Shown: positions 15,797 through 24,160, numbered from the stretch's first letter. The stretch: DNA of 32,022 nucleotides from Spirochaetaceae bacterium (GCA_031262035.1 JAISIL010000161.1:1-32022); one strand, 5' to 3'. Notes: generated by a model from the letters alone, not told the origin. Translations and numbers: made by a program.

Positions 15797-16351
15797 ATGA
15801 AAAAAATTAATTACCTTGCATTATTGCGTGGGATAAATATTGGTGGGAAAAATCTTGTTAAAATGGATTTCTTGAAAAATATATTCGAAGAAATGGGCTT
15901 TGAAGATGTCCAAACATATATTCAAAGTGGAAATGTTTTATTCAAGGATGGTGAAAAAAATAAAATAAAATTAGCAAAAATGATTGAAAATAAATTATTT
16001 GAAAAATTGGATGTCCAAATTAATGTATTAATACTGACACTTAATGAACTTGAAAACATTTTGAATAATAAACCGGCTACATTTGGAGACGAGAATGAAA
16101 AATATAAATATGACATTGTATTCTTAATTGAACCATTAACGACAAAAGAAGTCCTGAGTAATATAGACACAAAGAGAGGCGAAGATACAATAAGTGAAGG
16201 GAAAAACATTTTTTACATAACACGCTTAACTGAAAAACTGAGCGGAAGTTATCTTACAAAGATAATAAAAACACCAATGTGGCAAAATATAACAATAAGG
16301 AATTTGAAAACAACAAAAAAACTATATGAATTACTGTTGGACAGAGAATAA
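15797..16351 (+). CDS. DUF1697 family protein
   Basis: 184 aa, normal for DUF1697. It begins KKINYLALLRGINIGGKN, the signature opening, followed by DFLKNIFEEMGFEDVQTYIQSGNVLF and ending near FYITRLTEKLSGSYLTKI ... TIRNLKTTKKLYEL, also conserved. The function of the family is not known. The ATG at 15797 has GGAG 7 nt upstream; an in-frame TTG at 15785 is less likely because family members start at MKK. It converges with the MATE gene, with 18 nt between stops, and is the last clearly AT-rich gene before the composition changes. Confidence 0.88.
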   Translation: MKKINYLALLRGINIGGKNLVKMDFLKNIFEEMGFEDVQTYIQSGNVLFKDGEKNKIKLAKMIENKLFEKLDVQINVLILTLNELENILNNKPATFGDENEKYKYDIVFLIEPLTTKEVLSNIDTKRGEDTISEGKNIFYITRLTEKLSGSYLTKIIKTPMWQNITIRNLKTTKKLYELLLDRE

Positions 16352-16369
16352 AAAGGGAGCATTAAACCT

Positions 16370-17719
16370 CTAACCCTCTTCCCCCTTGGGCAGCTTCTTC
16401 TGAAAGACAAGATACCAGATAACCAGCCAGGCGCCCCGGACAAAGGCTCCAACGCAGATACTTATCCACACACCGGCAATCCCCAGACTTGTTCGCGATA
16501 AGAACCATGCCAGGACTACACGCAGAGAATTGCACACAATGACTACTATGGCAGGAGGCATCGTTCTGCCTGTTCCGTTAAAGGCACCTGCGCAGACCGA
16601 CTCAAAGCCGCCTGCAATTTGGCAGAAAGCAACTATATGGACATACAAGGTGCCCAGAGCAATGGCATCATTCTCCTTGAGAAAGAGAGAAACTGCCCAG
16701 CCGCCGCCGGTAAAAAGAAAAATAGTTATCAGTGCCGTCCAGCTAAACATGATGAGCATCGAAAGTTTGATTCCCCGCCTGATGCGCGGCCATTTCTTTG
16801 CGCCGAAGTTCTGCCCGATAAAGGCGACCAGCGCAGAACCATAGCCGCCGCCTATCATCCAGGTTAGCGATTCTACCTGTGAGCCGACCTTGCCGGCCGC
16901 TACGGCAACCGCTCCAAACTGCACTTCCATGCGGCTTGTCAGCATCGAGAGAAAGCAGAAGAAGAGGTTTTGTGCACCAATCGGCAGAGCCCATTTCAGA
17001 ATCTGCACAATGTATTTTTTCTCGAAGCGCAGGTGAATACGAAAACCCTCGAAAGGCTTTATGTGCCGGCCGAAAATCGATATACAGAGCACAATAACCG
17101 AAACGGCCTGCCCGATAGCCGTGGCGATAGCGGCGCCTGCAACACCCATATTGAGCAGCAGAATAAACACCGGGTCGAGCACCACATTAGTTATCACACC
17201 GGAAAGGTTTACCAGAAAAGGCAGGCGGGAATTGCCCGAGCCCTGAAAAGAGCCTGAAAAAACATTCAGAAGAAAACTAAAGGGCATCATTACAGCTACT
17301 ATAGAAAGGTAAATACTTGCATTCCGTGCAACATCGGCCTCTTTATAATGGAAAAAACCGATAAGTTGTTTGTTAAAGATAAAGGCAAGAGCCCCATAAA
17401 GGAGGCCGATACCCAGGGCCAGCGAGAGGGCATTCTGAAAGTAGTTCAGCGCCGCCTTCTTGTCGCCCCGTCCCAGAGATTGCGAGACGCCAATCTGCGA
17501 ACCCATCTGCGAGATACTGATAAAGCCCCAGGAAAGCCACATGAACATACCGGCAGAACCGGCTGCAGCAACGGCATTGCTTCCTACGCGTCCTAGCCAG
17601 AACATATCGGTCATATTGTAGACCATTTGCACAATCTGGTTTGCAATGATGGGCCCTGCAACAAGGAGTAACTTGGATACAATACCGCCTTCGGTAAGAT
17701 TATCGGAACTGTGTGGCAT
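16370..17719 (-). CDS. MATE family multidrug/cation efflux transporter
   Basis: 449 aa from the ATG at 17719. About 12 hydrophobic segments; MATE features include GPIIANQIVQMVYNMTDMFWLGRVG near the N-terminus and the related second-half block beginning KWALPIGAQNLFF. Such inner-membrane proteins export drugs or other cations against a proton or sodium gradient. The frame is open upstream to 17818, but that would overlap the preceding gene by about 90 nt. The start at 17719 leaves 7 nt and has GGAG 11 nt upstream. Third gene of a minus-strand cluster with the enolase-superfamily and Memo-like genes; its cargo may be related to theirs, but this is not shown. Confidence 0.88.
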   Translation of the reverse strand: MPHSSDNLTEGGIVSKLLLVAGPIIANQIVQMVYNMTDMFWLGRVGSNAVAAAGSAGMFMWLSWGFISISQMGSQIGVSQSLGRGDKKAALNYFQNALSLALGIGLLYGALAFIFNKQLIGFFHYKEADVARNASIYLSIVAVMMPFSFLLNVFSGSFQGSGNSRLPFLVNLSGVITNVVLDPVFILLLNMGVAGAAIATAIGQAVSVIVLCISIFGRHIKPFEGFRIHLRFEKKYIVQILKWALPIGAQNLFFCFLSMLTSRMEVQFGAVAVAAGKVGSQVESLTWMIGGGYGSALVAFIGQNFGAKKWPRIRRGIKLSMLIMFSWTALITIFLFTGGGWAVSLFLKENDAIALGTLYVHIVAFCQIAGGFESVCAGAFNGTGRTMPPAIVVIVCNSLRVVLAWFLSRTSLGIAGVWISICVGAFVRGAWLVIWYLVFQKKLPKGEEG

Positions 17720-17726
17720 AAAAAGG

Positions 17727-18974
17727 CTAACTCCAGAGCCTGTTGTTACTCCTGTCCTTATCCCAGGCGCTTGTATCTTCCCATTGACCGGGAATATCGA
17801 GGTGAATATGCTCTGCAATCAGTTCTTCGTTAAGGCCTTCGATACCAAGGCCCGGTTTATCAGGCACCGTAATAAAGCCTTTTTCCACCAGCGGCTTGGG
17901 AAGGCCGTAGACCAGGTCCGACCACCAGGGAATATCCACCGAATGATTTTCAAGGGCAAGGAAGTTTTCCGTTGCAGCGGCTACATGCACTGCCGCCATG
18001 CAGGCAATCGGTGTTTCTGCCATGTGGATAGCCATCGCCACCCCATGCTGCTGAGCAAGGTCGCCAATCTTCTTTGTTTCAAGAATACCGCCTGTCGTTA
18101 AAACATCAGGGTGAATAACGCTGACCCCATGAGCCTCAAGAAGGGGCCTAAAGCCATCGGTCAGATAGATGTCCTCCCCGGTGCAGATAGGAACCGTTGT
18201 GGCATTGCGAAGGCGGACATACTCATGGGTCATCTGCCAGGGAATCATGTCTTCGGCCCAGGCTATGTTGTAAGGTTCTATACGATGGAGCAGTTTGATG
18301 CAGTCCTCTGTTCCCAGGTGGCCAAAATGGTCAATAGCAAGGGGGACATCAGAGCCAATAACACTGCGGACATCGGCAACATACTGTTCCAGGACATCGA
18401 GCCCCTTTTCAGTAATGCGGATACCGGTAAAAGGATGGGCAATATTCTGTGCATCTTCTTCCTTATATATATCAAGAAAACCGAGCGGCGCAGTGAGGCA
18501 GCCGGGGACTCCGATAAGCATATCAATCCCCAAATCCATTTTAAGGAAGGTGAAGCCCATCGCCATTCTTTTTTTCAGGGCTTCCCCCATTTCTTTACCT
18601 GTATGCTTGCCTTCAACATCGGTGTCGCAGTAGCAGCGAATCTTGTCACGGAACTTCCCGCCGAGCATCTGGTAAACGGGGACGCCGTAGGCCTTTCCGG
18701 CAATGTCCCAGAGGGCCACTTCGATGCCGCTTACCCCGCCTCCCTGCCGTGCATGATAGCCAAACTGCTTGATTTTCCGAAACAGGCGGTCAATATCCAG
18801 AGGATTTTCCCCAATAAGAAGGTGTTTCAGCATCAGCGCATAGGTCTTGGTGGCCCCATCGCGCACCTCGCCATAACCGATAATGCCCTTATCGGTGAAC
18901 ACCTTCATCATGATGGTGTGAAAGGGCGTTCCCGCAAGGTCGGTAAAACGAATATCCGTTATTTTCATGTCCAT
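17727..18974 (-). CDS. Enolase-superfamily (mandelate racemase/muconate lactonizing) enzyme
   Basis: 415 aa from 18974. N-terminal capping domain (MKITDIRFTDLAGTPFHT) followed by the barrel with ARQGGGVSGIEVALWDIAGKAYGVPVYQMLGG, KMDLG, LAIDHFGH, WAEDMIPWQ (Glu), CTGEDIY (Glu), HPDVLTTGG and IHMAETP (His). These are the expected metal ligands and acid/base residues. Family members are mostly sugar-acid dehydratases or racemases; the ID-H spacing suggests a dehydratase, substrate unknown. I prefer the ATG at 18974 because a promoter ends 6 nt before it; the longer frame from 19022 would overlap the Memo-like gene. It lies 7 nt upstream of the MATE gene, suggesting cotranscription. Confidence 0.85.
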   Translation of the reverse strand: MDMKITDIRFTDLAGTPFHTIMMKVFTDKGIIGYGEVRDGATKTYALMLKHLLIGENPLDIDRLFRKIKQFGYHARQGGGVSGIEVALWDIAGKAYGVPVYQMLGGKFRDKIRCYCDTDVEGKHTGKEMGEALKKRMAMGFTFLKMDLGIDMLIGVPGCLTAPLGFLDIYKEEDAQNIAHPFTGIRITEKGLDVLEQYVADVRSVIGSDVPLAIDHFGHLGTEDCIKLLHRIEPYNIAWAEDMIPWQMTHEYVRLRNATTVPICTGEDIYLTDGFRPLLEAHGVSVIHPDVLTTGGILETKKIGDLAQQHGVAMAIHMAETPIACMAAVHVAAATENFLALENHSVDIPWWSDLVYGLPKPLVEKGFITVPDKPGLGIEGLNEELIAEHIHLDIPGQWEDTSAWDKDRSNNRLWS

Positions 18975-18980
18975 AAAAGC

Positions 18981-19009
18981 AGTATAGCGAAAAACACTAT
19001 TTCTTCCAA
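18981..19009 (-). promoter_or_regulatory. Promoter predicting a leaderless mRNA for the enolase-superfamily gene
   Basis: TTGGAA (19004-19009), a 17-nt spacer and TATACT (18981-18986) on the minus strand. The -10 box ends 6 nt before the ATG at 18974, so transcription should begin at the A of the start codon. The -35 box lies inside the 3' end of the Memo-like gene. Confidence 0.65.
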
Positions 19010-19833
19010 GCCAGGCTTGCATAGTAGCCTACCATGCCGGCCTGTGCCCCGGTCCCAAAGGTGCCAGGCACCATTTCGCAGATGCAGTCATCCAAAAGGT
19101 GGCTTTTCAGCAGGGCTGCCGTCACATAAGCGCCGCAGAAAGAGGCTTCGCCTGAAAGCGCCGCTTTGATATACTGCTCGTAGTCCTCATCTTCCAGCAG
19201 CCTGATTATCTCTTTTGATTGTTCTTCGGCGACCTTCCAGTTTATATCAAGGCCGAGGTTCGCAGAGATAACAAAGAGCGTCTTATCAAGCAGAGACTCA
19301 AAACTGATGAATAGCGAGTTGGCAAGACTGTCTATCAGTATCTTCTTATCGGCAAGACCTGTTTTTTTAGGACAACTCAAGAGAATAGGGAGGATTGAGC
19401 ACTTGGGAAAGCAATTTTTGATGAATGGCAACTGCACATCGCAGCAACTTTCCTGCAGATGGGGTAAATCGTTCAGTCTGAATATCGTTGCACAAGACGA
19501 AAGGGCTTCATTCAGGCTCTTTTCTACCGGAATATTCCCCAGGGGCGTTTCAAAAGCATCGGATTCGCTTAAAAAGATGCCCGCTTCTTCCGACTCATGG
19601 ACGCCGCCCAGCAGCACTATGTGCTTAATCTCGTTATTAAAGGCCATTGCCTCATTGTAGGCGGCTGCAGAGGCTGCACCGGACATGCCGAATGCTGCAT
19701 GCGGCGACATAATCGCCCTGACCCGTCCCCGGCCGAGGCCGAAAGCACGCATCTCCTCTTCAATCTCTTCCTTCGTATCAGGATACAAAAGCCCTGCTCC
19801 CAACTGCGGCCGTATTCGTTTTTCTTCTCTCAT
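18997..19833 (-). CDS. amrB: Memo-like protein (AmmeMemoRadiSam system protein B)
   Basis: 278 aa from the ATG at 19833. It carries RPQLGAGLLYPDTKEEIEEEM, then MSPHAAFGMSG in place of the usual SPHAGY, LLGGVHES, ESCCDVQLPFIK, and a C-terminal VGYYASLAW: the Memo layout. The usual histidine-rich metal site is partly replaced (VH for NH, SANLGLD for SDFSH), so enzymatic activity is uncertain. Family members are found beside radical SAM AmmeMemoRadiSam genes, which I do not see here. GAGGG lies about 5 nt upstream. Overlapping promoters drive it and the divergent hydrolase gene. Confidence 0.78.
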   Translation of the reverse strand: MREEKRIRPQLGAGLLYPDTKEEIEEEMRAFGLGRGRVRAIMSPHAAFGMSGAASAAAYNEAMAFNNEIKHIVLLGGVHESEEAGIFLSESDAFETPLGNIPVEKSLNEALSSCATIFRLNDLPHLQESCCDVQLPFIKNCFPKCSILPILLSCPKKTGLADKKILIDSLANSLFISFESLLDKTLFVISANLGLDINWKVAEEQSKEIIRLLEDEDYEQYIKAALSGEASFCGAYVTAALLKSHLLDDCICEMVPGTFGTGAQAGMVGYYASLAWKK

Positions 19834-19860
19834 ACTTTCCCTCTTAATACAAAAAGACAC

Positions 19861-19896
19861 TTGTATTATTGTAGCATATCTTCTATAATAGTTCAA
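19861..19896. promoter_or_regulatory. Overlapping divergent promoters of the Memo-like and hydrolase genes
   Basis: Minus strand: TTGAAC (19891-19896), 17 nt, TACAAT (19868-19873), giving the Memo-like gene a short leader. Plus strand: TTGTAT (19861-19866), 17 nt, TATAAT (19884-19889), ending 9 nt before the hydrolase ATG. The two occupy the same 36 bp, so they should compete for RNA polymerase. Confidence 0.65.
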
Positions 19897-19898
19897 GT

Positions 19899-20486
19899 AT
19901 GAGTGAATTGTTTTTGACGATACCCGTCGGTTTTTTGCAGACGAACTGTTATCTTGTACCTTTAGATGGGGCTAAATGCATTGTCATTGACCCCGGTGAT
20001 GAAGGCGAGCGGATTGCAGCAGAGATTGAAGGCCGGCAATTGGAGCCCTGCCTTTTTCTCCTGACCCATGGGCACAGCGACCATACGCAGGGCTTGCCTG
20101 CTCTGCATGCAAAATGGCCCGATGTGCCTATTGCCATGCATAAATCTGACCTTTTTATGCTGGAAAAGTCCCGAAAAAGCCTACCCTTACCCACAGAATT
20201 TGTCGAAGAAGGCCACAAAGGCAGCATCCTCCCCAAGAACTGGACAGTCCTGCACACACCGGGACACACCCCCGGCTCCTGTTGTTATTGGCTAAAGGAT
20301 AAAGGCATTCTGTTTTCCGGCGACACCCTCTTTAACATGGGCATCGGCCGCACCGACCTCCCCGGCGGAAACCAAAATTCAATGGAACGCAGCCTGAAAA
20401 GGCTCCTCGCCCTAGACCCCTCAATAAAAGTCTACCCCGGCCACGGCCCGGAGACTACGATTGGGGCGGAAAGCAAAATCATTTAA
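19899..20486 (+). CDS. Metallo-beta-lactamase-fold hydrolase (glyoxalase II-like)
   Basis: 195 aa. The THGHSDHTQG motif (His57, His59, Asp61, His62), HTPGHTPGSCCYW, FSGDTLFNMGIGRTDLPGG and YPGHGPET supply the ligands of a two-metal site. This short form resembles the YcbL group of glyoxalase II-like thioesterases, cytoplasmic enzymes of uncertain substrate. It starts at the ATG at 19899, which is very close to a promoter, so its transcript may have almost no leader. It ends in an AGCAAAATCATTTAA stretch whose core 12-mer also occurs near 14856 and 29360. Confidence 0.88.
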   Translation: MSELFLTIPVGFLQTNCYLVPLDGAKCIVIDPGDEGERIAAEIEGRQLEPCLFLLTHGHSDHTQGLPALHAKWPDVPIAMHKSDLFMLEKSRKSLPLPTEFVEEGHKGSILPKNWTVLHTPGHTPGSCCYWLKDKGILFSGDTLFNMGIGRTDLPGGNQNSMERSLKRLLALDPSIKVYPGHGPETTIGAESKII

Positions 20487-20504
20487 CTTTGAAATCATAA
20501 AAAT

Positions 20505-20603
20505 AACCACGAATACACACGAATCGGCTTTGCCGACACGAATTTTCGATTACTTATCGTAAATTATTTGTGTCGGCGTAGCCGATTCGTGCTATTCGTG
20601 GTT
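20505..20603. repeat. Long imperfect inverted repeat downstream of the hydrolase gene
   Basis: AACCACGAATA (20505-20515) pairs with TATTCGTGGTT (20593-20603), and an inner pair of CACGAATCGGC and GCCGATTCGTG extends the stem. Each arm also has its own small palindrome (CGGCTTTGCCG and CGGCGTAGCCG). It could end transcription of the hydrolase gene, but its size and symmetry fit a mobile palindromic repeat better. Confidence 0.8.
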
Positions 20604-20675
20604 GTATAAAAAGGGCTAGATACTTTTTGCAAAGTTTATTATAATAGCGCTAGATTTTATACTAAGGAGTGAATT

Positions 20676-22145
20676 TTGGGTGACCCGCGTGGTTTTTTGA
20701 AGATTAAACGAAAGATTTCCGGTTACAGGCCGGTGGAAGAACGGATTAATGACTACAGTGAAGTAGAAGAGCGCCTTGGCGATGATGAAAGGCGCCTGCA
20801 GGCATCCCGTTGCATGGATTGCGGTGTGCCCTTTTGCCATTGGGCCTGTCCGGTGTCCAATGTAATGCCCGATTGGCAAGACCGCCTTTTCCGTGGTGAT
20901 TGGGAAGGCGCTTATGCCATTTTGCAAGACACAAACCCCTTTCCCGAATTTACCGGCCGTGTTTGCCCTGCCCTTTGCGAGGCCTCCTGTGTCTTGGGCT
21001 TGAACGATGAGCCGGTGACCATAAGGCAGAACGAGCTGGCCGTTATCGAAAAAGCCTTCGAAATGGGCCTTGTCAAGCCGCAACCCCCGGCTAAAAGGCG
21101 CAATGCCAAGGTGGCCGTGATTGGAGCCGGGCCTGCAGGCCTTTCTGCAGCCTTTTACCTGAACCGCGGCGGCTATAATGTTACTGTCTATGAGGCAGAC
21201 CACAAACCCGGAGGCTATTTACGCTACGGTATTCCCGATTTTAAGCTGGACAAGAGCTTTATCGACCGCCGCACGGCAATAATGGAAGCAGAAGGGGTTG
21301 TTTTTAAGTGTAACTCCCCGGTGGGGCAAGGGCTTTATGGCTTCGGAGTGAACCATCCGGGCAAATCGAGCGCACAAGCGCCCCACTATATTGATGTCCG
21401 GCAGCTTGAAAAAGAATATGATTTAATCATTGTCACTATTGGTGCAAGGCAGCCAAGAGATTTAGCGGTTCCCGGCCGTGAACTAAGCGGCATTGAACAG
21501 GCCCTTGACTATTTGTCCCTGCAAAACCGTGCATTGGCCATACCGCAAGACAAATATTTACATAATCAACAGATTGTTATGCCCATTACTGCCTATGGAA
21601 AACATGTAGTGGTTATAGGCGGCGGCGATACCGGCGCCGACTGTGTAGGCACGGCAAACAGGCAGGGGGCGGCAAGCATTACCCAGATTGAAGTGATGCC
21701 AAAACCACCCTTGCACCGCAGCGAAACCCAGCCCTGGCCGCTCTGGCCGGTGGTATTAAAAACCTCCAGCTCGCACATGGAAGGCTGTGAAAGATTGTGG
21801 TCAATTGGAACAAAGGCATTTGCCGGTGCAGACGGAAAGGTGCAGGCCCTGAAATGCATCAAGCTCGATGCAGCCCTGAAAGAAATACCGGGGACGGAGT
21901 TTGACCTAAAGGCCGACCTGGTGCTCCTGGCAATGGGCTTTACCCATGTGGTGCAGGATGGCATTACAGCGGATTTAGGCTTGGAACTGGACCAGCGGGG
22001 AAATATACGCACACAGGGTTCTTTCCATACAAGCAACCCCAAGGTCTGGGCCGCAGGCGACAGCCGCAACGGTGCAAGCCTTGTCGTCCGTGCCATTAGC
22101 GATGGCCGCATCGCCGCAGAAGCTGTTTTCAAGGCATACGATTAA
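20676..22145 (+). CDS. gltD: Glutamate synthase small-subunit (GltD)-like NAD(P)H oxidoreductase
   Basis: 489 aa, full length. Motifs: CMDCGVPFCHWACPV (Cys46, 49, 54, 58) and CPALCEASCVLG, which bind two 4Fe-4S clusters; AVIGAGPAGLSAAF for FAD; VVVIGGGDTGADCVG for NAD(P)H; and the C-terminal VWAAGDSRNGASLVV. In glutamate synthase this subunit passes electrons from NADPH to the large subunit. No gltB is in the window, so a stand-alone role is also possible. The start is a TTG at 20676, chosen because AAGGAG lies 6 nt upstream and MG-PRGFL is the family opening. A TATAAT at 20640 may be its -10 box. Converges with the DUF342 gene. Confidence 0.9.
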   Translation: MGDPRGFLKIKRKISGYRPVEERINDYSEVEERLGDDERRLQASRCMDCGVPFCHWACPVSNVMPDWQDRLFRGDWEGAYAILQDTNPFPEFTGRVCPALCEASCVLGLNDEPVTIRQNELAVIEKAFEMGLVKPQPPAKRRNAKVAVIGAGPAGLSAAFYLNRGGYNVTVYEADHKPGGYLRYGIPDFKLDKSFIDRRTAIMEAEGVVFKCNSPVGQGLYGFGVNHPGKSSAQAPHYIDVRQLEKEYDLIIVTIGARQPRDLAVPGRELSGIEQALDYLSLQNRALAIPQDKYLHNQQIVMPITAYGKHVVVIGGGDTGADCVGTANRQGAASITQIEVMPKPPLHRSETQPWPLWPVVLKTSSSHMEGCERLWSIGTKAFAGADGKVQALKCIKLDAALKEIPGTEFDLKADLVLLAMGFTHVVQDGITADLGLELDQRGNIRTQGSFHTSNPKVWAAGDSRNGASLVVRAISDGRIAAEAVFKAYD

Positions 22146-22167
22146 TTAAGCGCGAACTACGCGAATG

Positions 22168-22211
22168 GGTCTCGACAAGCTCAACCCCCGGTGGTCGAGC
22201 TTGTCGAGACC
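22168..22211. terminator. Inverted repeat between convergent genes, likely bidirectional terminator
   Basis: GGTCTCGACAAGCTC (22168-22182) and its exact reverse complement GAGCTTGTCGAGACC (22197-22211) flank 14 nt. It lies between the stops of the GltD-like and DUF342 genes. No long T-run follows, so it may instead be a dispersed palindromic repeat at a convergent junction. Confidence 0.6.
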
Positions 22212-22224
22212 ACCTAGTTAAATA

Positions 22225-23595
22225 CTACTGTAAGCCCTCTGAAATCAAACTGGATGTCGCTTTATCCAGGCGTATGCGAACCCTTTTCAGTGGTTCGGTA
22301 ACATAGAAGGAGGCCTCGCAGATTTCTATCAGGGTATCTGCCGCAAGGTCGCCTGAGACGACGACTATTGCATTGGTATCGGCGTAGATTTTATCCATAA
22401 GGCCGGTAAGTTTTGCATTGAGGCTTCGCTCTTCGGCTTCCATTTCCATTGCTGAATTTTTCACATTTGCCATTGCTTTTGCATTGAGTTTATTGGCATC
22501 TATAATATCATTTGCCTGCCGGAGTTTTCCTGACAATATGCGCAGTTGTTCTTTAATGCGGTTCATTTCCTGCTGCACCGTCCAATCCATTCCGCAGTGA
22601 ATCTTTGTTGGTTTGCCGCCACCGCCAATATTCATTGTCTTTACCCCATGGATTGCCCAAATATCGCTTCCGGAAATTGAACCCTTCTCGCCCATTTCAA
22701 GGTCGGCCATGGTAAAAATAGTAGAATTGGTCACACTGGACATTACCATCACTTTTTGCCTGCAGGCAACCCGGCAGCTTTGGATAAACTTTGTCTTTAT
22801 ACCGCCATTTACCTTCACAAGCCCCGGTTCACGGCCCGAAATGCCGGCCCCAACAAGCAAATTACCCTTGCACATTATCTCGGTAACATCAATGGTTTGT
22901 TTAACAGCAATTGAGCCGCCGGAATATATCTTGAAGCCGTCTGCAACCTCGCCATTTATGGTAATGTCACCGGGGAAATTGATGTGCCCCGTTCCATAGC
23001 CAATAGAACCCTTTATCTGCAAAGAAGGATACACATTCAAACTGTGATTCGATTCAATCAATTGGCCGGCAATAGCTGCATAGATGCCTTTATCATCCGT
23101 TTTTGTATTTTCCCCGACACTGACACCGCTGGGATTAATCGTTCTGAACTGTAAAACATCGCCGAGGACATTCTTTCCCTCTTTTCCCGGCACCGCCGGC
23201 ATAAAAGTAGCCAAACGCTGGCCTTCTTTTACAACCGTATAGGGCGAAAACTGCTTATAATCAAGACGGTAATTCCCCTTCGGCTCCGGCGGACGGATAC
23301 TCGGCTGGGGAATTACCTGATAATATTCGGAAATCTGGTCGACCGGCCGCTCACCCTTAGCAAGGAGCACATCAAAAATAGGCTCCATCCGGGTATTGCA
23401 CTGCAAAGCGCTAGATTGAACAGTATCCCAATCAACCCCGAAATGGATATTTTCATTATCGAGCACATAATTGATATAGTCACTGGTGATAGGTTTCCCA
23501 CTCTTTTGTGGAGGAAAGAAATTAGCATAGGCCTCCAGATTATTCTCAGTAAAGCGAATTTCTATCCTGCCATCAGCAGAACTTTCCATTATCAT
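22225..23595 (-). CDS. FapA/DUF342 family protein
   Basis: 456 aa. The family layout is present: an N-terminal domain, then a right-handed beta-helix-like core with many glycines (INFPGDITINGEVADGFKIYSGGSIAVKQTID, GLVKVNGGIKTKFIQSC), then a coiled-coil stretch (about 345-405: QQEMNRIKEQLRILSGKLRQ) and a short C-terminal strand. DUF342/FapA proteins are polymer-binding or flagellum-related scaffolds common in spirochaetes; the exact role is not established. Starts at 23595 or the in-frame ATG at 23589; no strong ribosome-binding site is visible. A weak promoter may end 6 nt before the first ATG. Confidence 0.85.
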   Translation of the reverse strand: MIMESSADGRIEIRFTENNLEAYANFFPPQKSGKPITSDYINYVLDNENIHFGVDWDTVQSSALQCNTRMEPIFDVLLAKGERPVDQISEYYQVIPQPSIRPPEPKGNYRLDYKQFSPYTVVKEGQRLATFMPAVPGKEGKNVLGDVLQFRTINPSGVSVGENTKTDDKGIYAAIAGQLIESNHSLNVYPSLQIKGSIGYGTGHINFPGDITINGEVADGFKIYSGGSIAVKQTIDVTEIMCKGNLLVGAGISGREPGLVKVNGGIKTKFIQSCRVACRQKVMVMSSVTNSTIFTMADLEMGEKGSISGSDIWAIHGVKTMNIGGGGKPTKIHCGMDWTVQQEMNRIKEQLRILSGKLRQANDIIDANKLNAKAMANVKNSAMEMEAEERSLNAKLTGLMDKIYADTNAIVVVSGDLAADTLIEICEASFYVTEPLKRVRIRLDKATSSLISEGLQ

Positions 23596-23601
23596 AACTT
23601 A

Positions 23602-23630
23602 ATTATCGGCAAGCGAGCGCCAAAAGATAA
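23602..23630 (-). promoter_or_regulatory. Weak candidate promoter of the DUF342 gene
   Basis: GATAAT (23602-23607) ends 6 nt before the ATG at 23595. At a 17-nt spacing the -35 position reads TTATCT, a poor match, so this is uncertain; it is listed because the -10-to-ATG distance matches other genes here. Confidence 0.35.
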
Positions 23631-23652
23631 GTTTTTTTTCGAGCTTGTTTTA

Positions 23653-23836
23653 GTAATTCATAAAGCATAGCGTGGGGCAGGGGAGGCCGGACAATCTTTT
23701 GTGAGGGCATCTGAAAGTTGCTGTCATCGCTTTCTCGATAGGCAGAAAATCATGACGCCGCCGAAGGCGGAACTTTCAGCTAGCCCGAACAAAAGATTGT
23801 CTGGCTCCCCGTACGCGATGCTTGAATTTTTAATTG
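23653..23836. repeat. Long palindromic element of about 180 bp
   Basis: The left arm (23653-23719) and right arm (23771-23836) are imperfect inverted copies: GGGGAGGCCGGACAATC at 23680 faces GATTGTCTGGCTCCCC at 23795, with inner pairs GAAAGTT/AACTTTC and GCCGCC/GGCGG. The right outer end is shared with positions 3-36 of the window. It encodes nothing recognisable. A miniature inverted-repeat element is the best reading. Confidence 0.8.
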
Positions 23837-23858
23837 CTGCGATTTCACTTACAAGGGC

Positions 23859-23887
23859 TTGTCAGAATGGGAAAAATTTAGTATTAT
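23859..23887 (+). promoter_or_regulatory. Promoter predicting a leaderless mRNA for a RelE-type module
   Basis: TTGTCA (23859-23864), a 17-nt spacer and TATTAT (23882-23887). The ATG at 23894 follows after 6 nt, at the expected start of transcription. Confidence 0.7.
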
Positions 23888-23893
23888 ATAAGT

Positions 23894-24160
23894 ATGACGA
23901 TTCATCAAACCACAACCATACCTCGTTCAGGGCACCTTGATGTGCCTTTACCGGAGATTTTTCGGCCTGGCGTAGAGGTTACCTATACTTTGAATATTCA
24001 GCCTATTTATACTAGCAATGATGACTTAGACCGGCGTATTGACAAGATTGCACTTGAACGAATTGAACAGAACACAGGCCATTTATATACAGACTTTGAT
24101 GTCCGGGGAAAAAAAGCCCGGGAAAATCCAACAATTGATGAAAATGACGGCTGGGAATAA
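23894..24160 (+). CDS. Antitoxin of a RelE/ParE-type module
   Basis: 88 aa, not assigned to a named family. Short acidic-tailed protein (ENPTIDENDGWE) with an N-terminal beta-rich part (TIPRSGHLDVPLPEIF), typical of antitoxins with a disordered toxin-wrapping C-terminus. Its stop overlaps the start of the RelE-like toxin by 1 nt (TAATG), so the pair is translationally coupled. The role is inferred from position and size. Confidence 0.65.
   Translation: MTIHQTTTIPRSGHLDVPLPEIFRPGVEVTYTLNIQPIYTSNDDLDRRIDKIALERIEQNTGHLYTDFDVRGKKARENPTIDENDGWE

Noticed and set aside
15729-15799. Independent small gene before DUF1697
   Set aside because: The frame ending in IIIWSIV has no start with a ribosome-binding site and is better explained as the tail of the decayed GNAT gene.
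17646-19169. Long plus-strand open frames (151 and 352 codons) opposite the MATE, enolase-superfamily and Memo-like genes
   Set aside because: They mirror genes with full family motifs on the minus strand and are explained by the G+C-rich codon pattern; their products match nothing.
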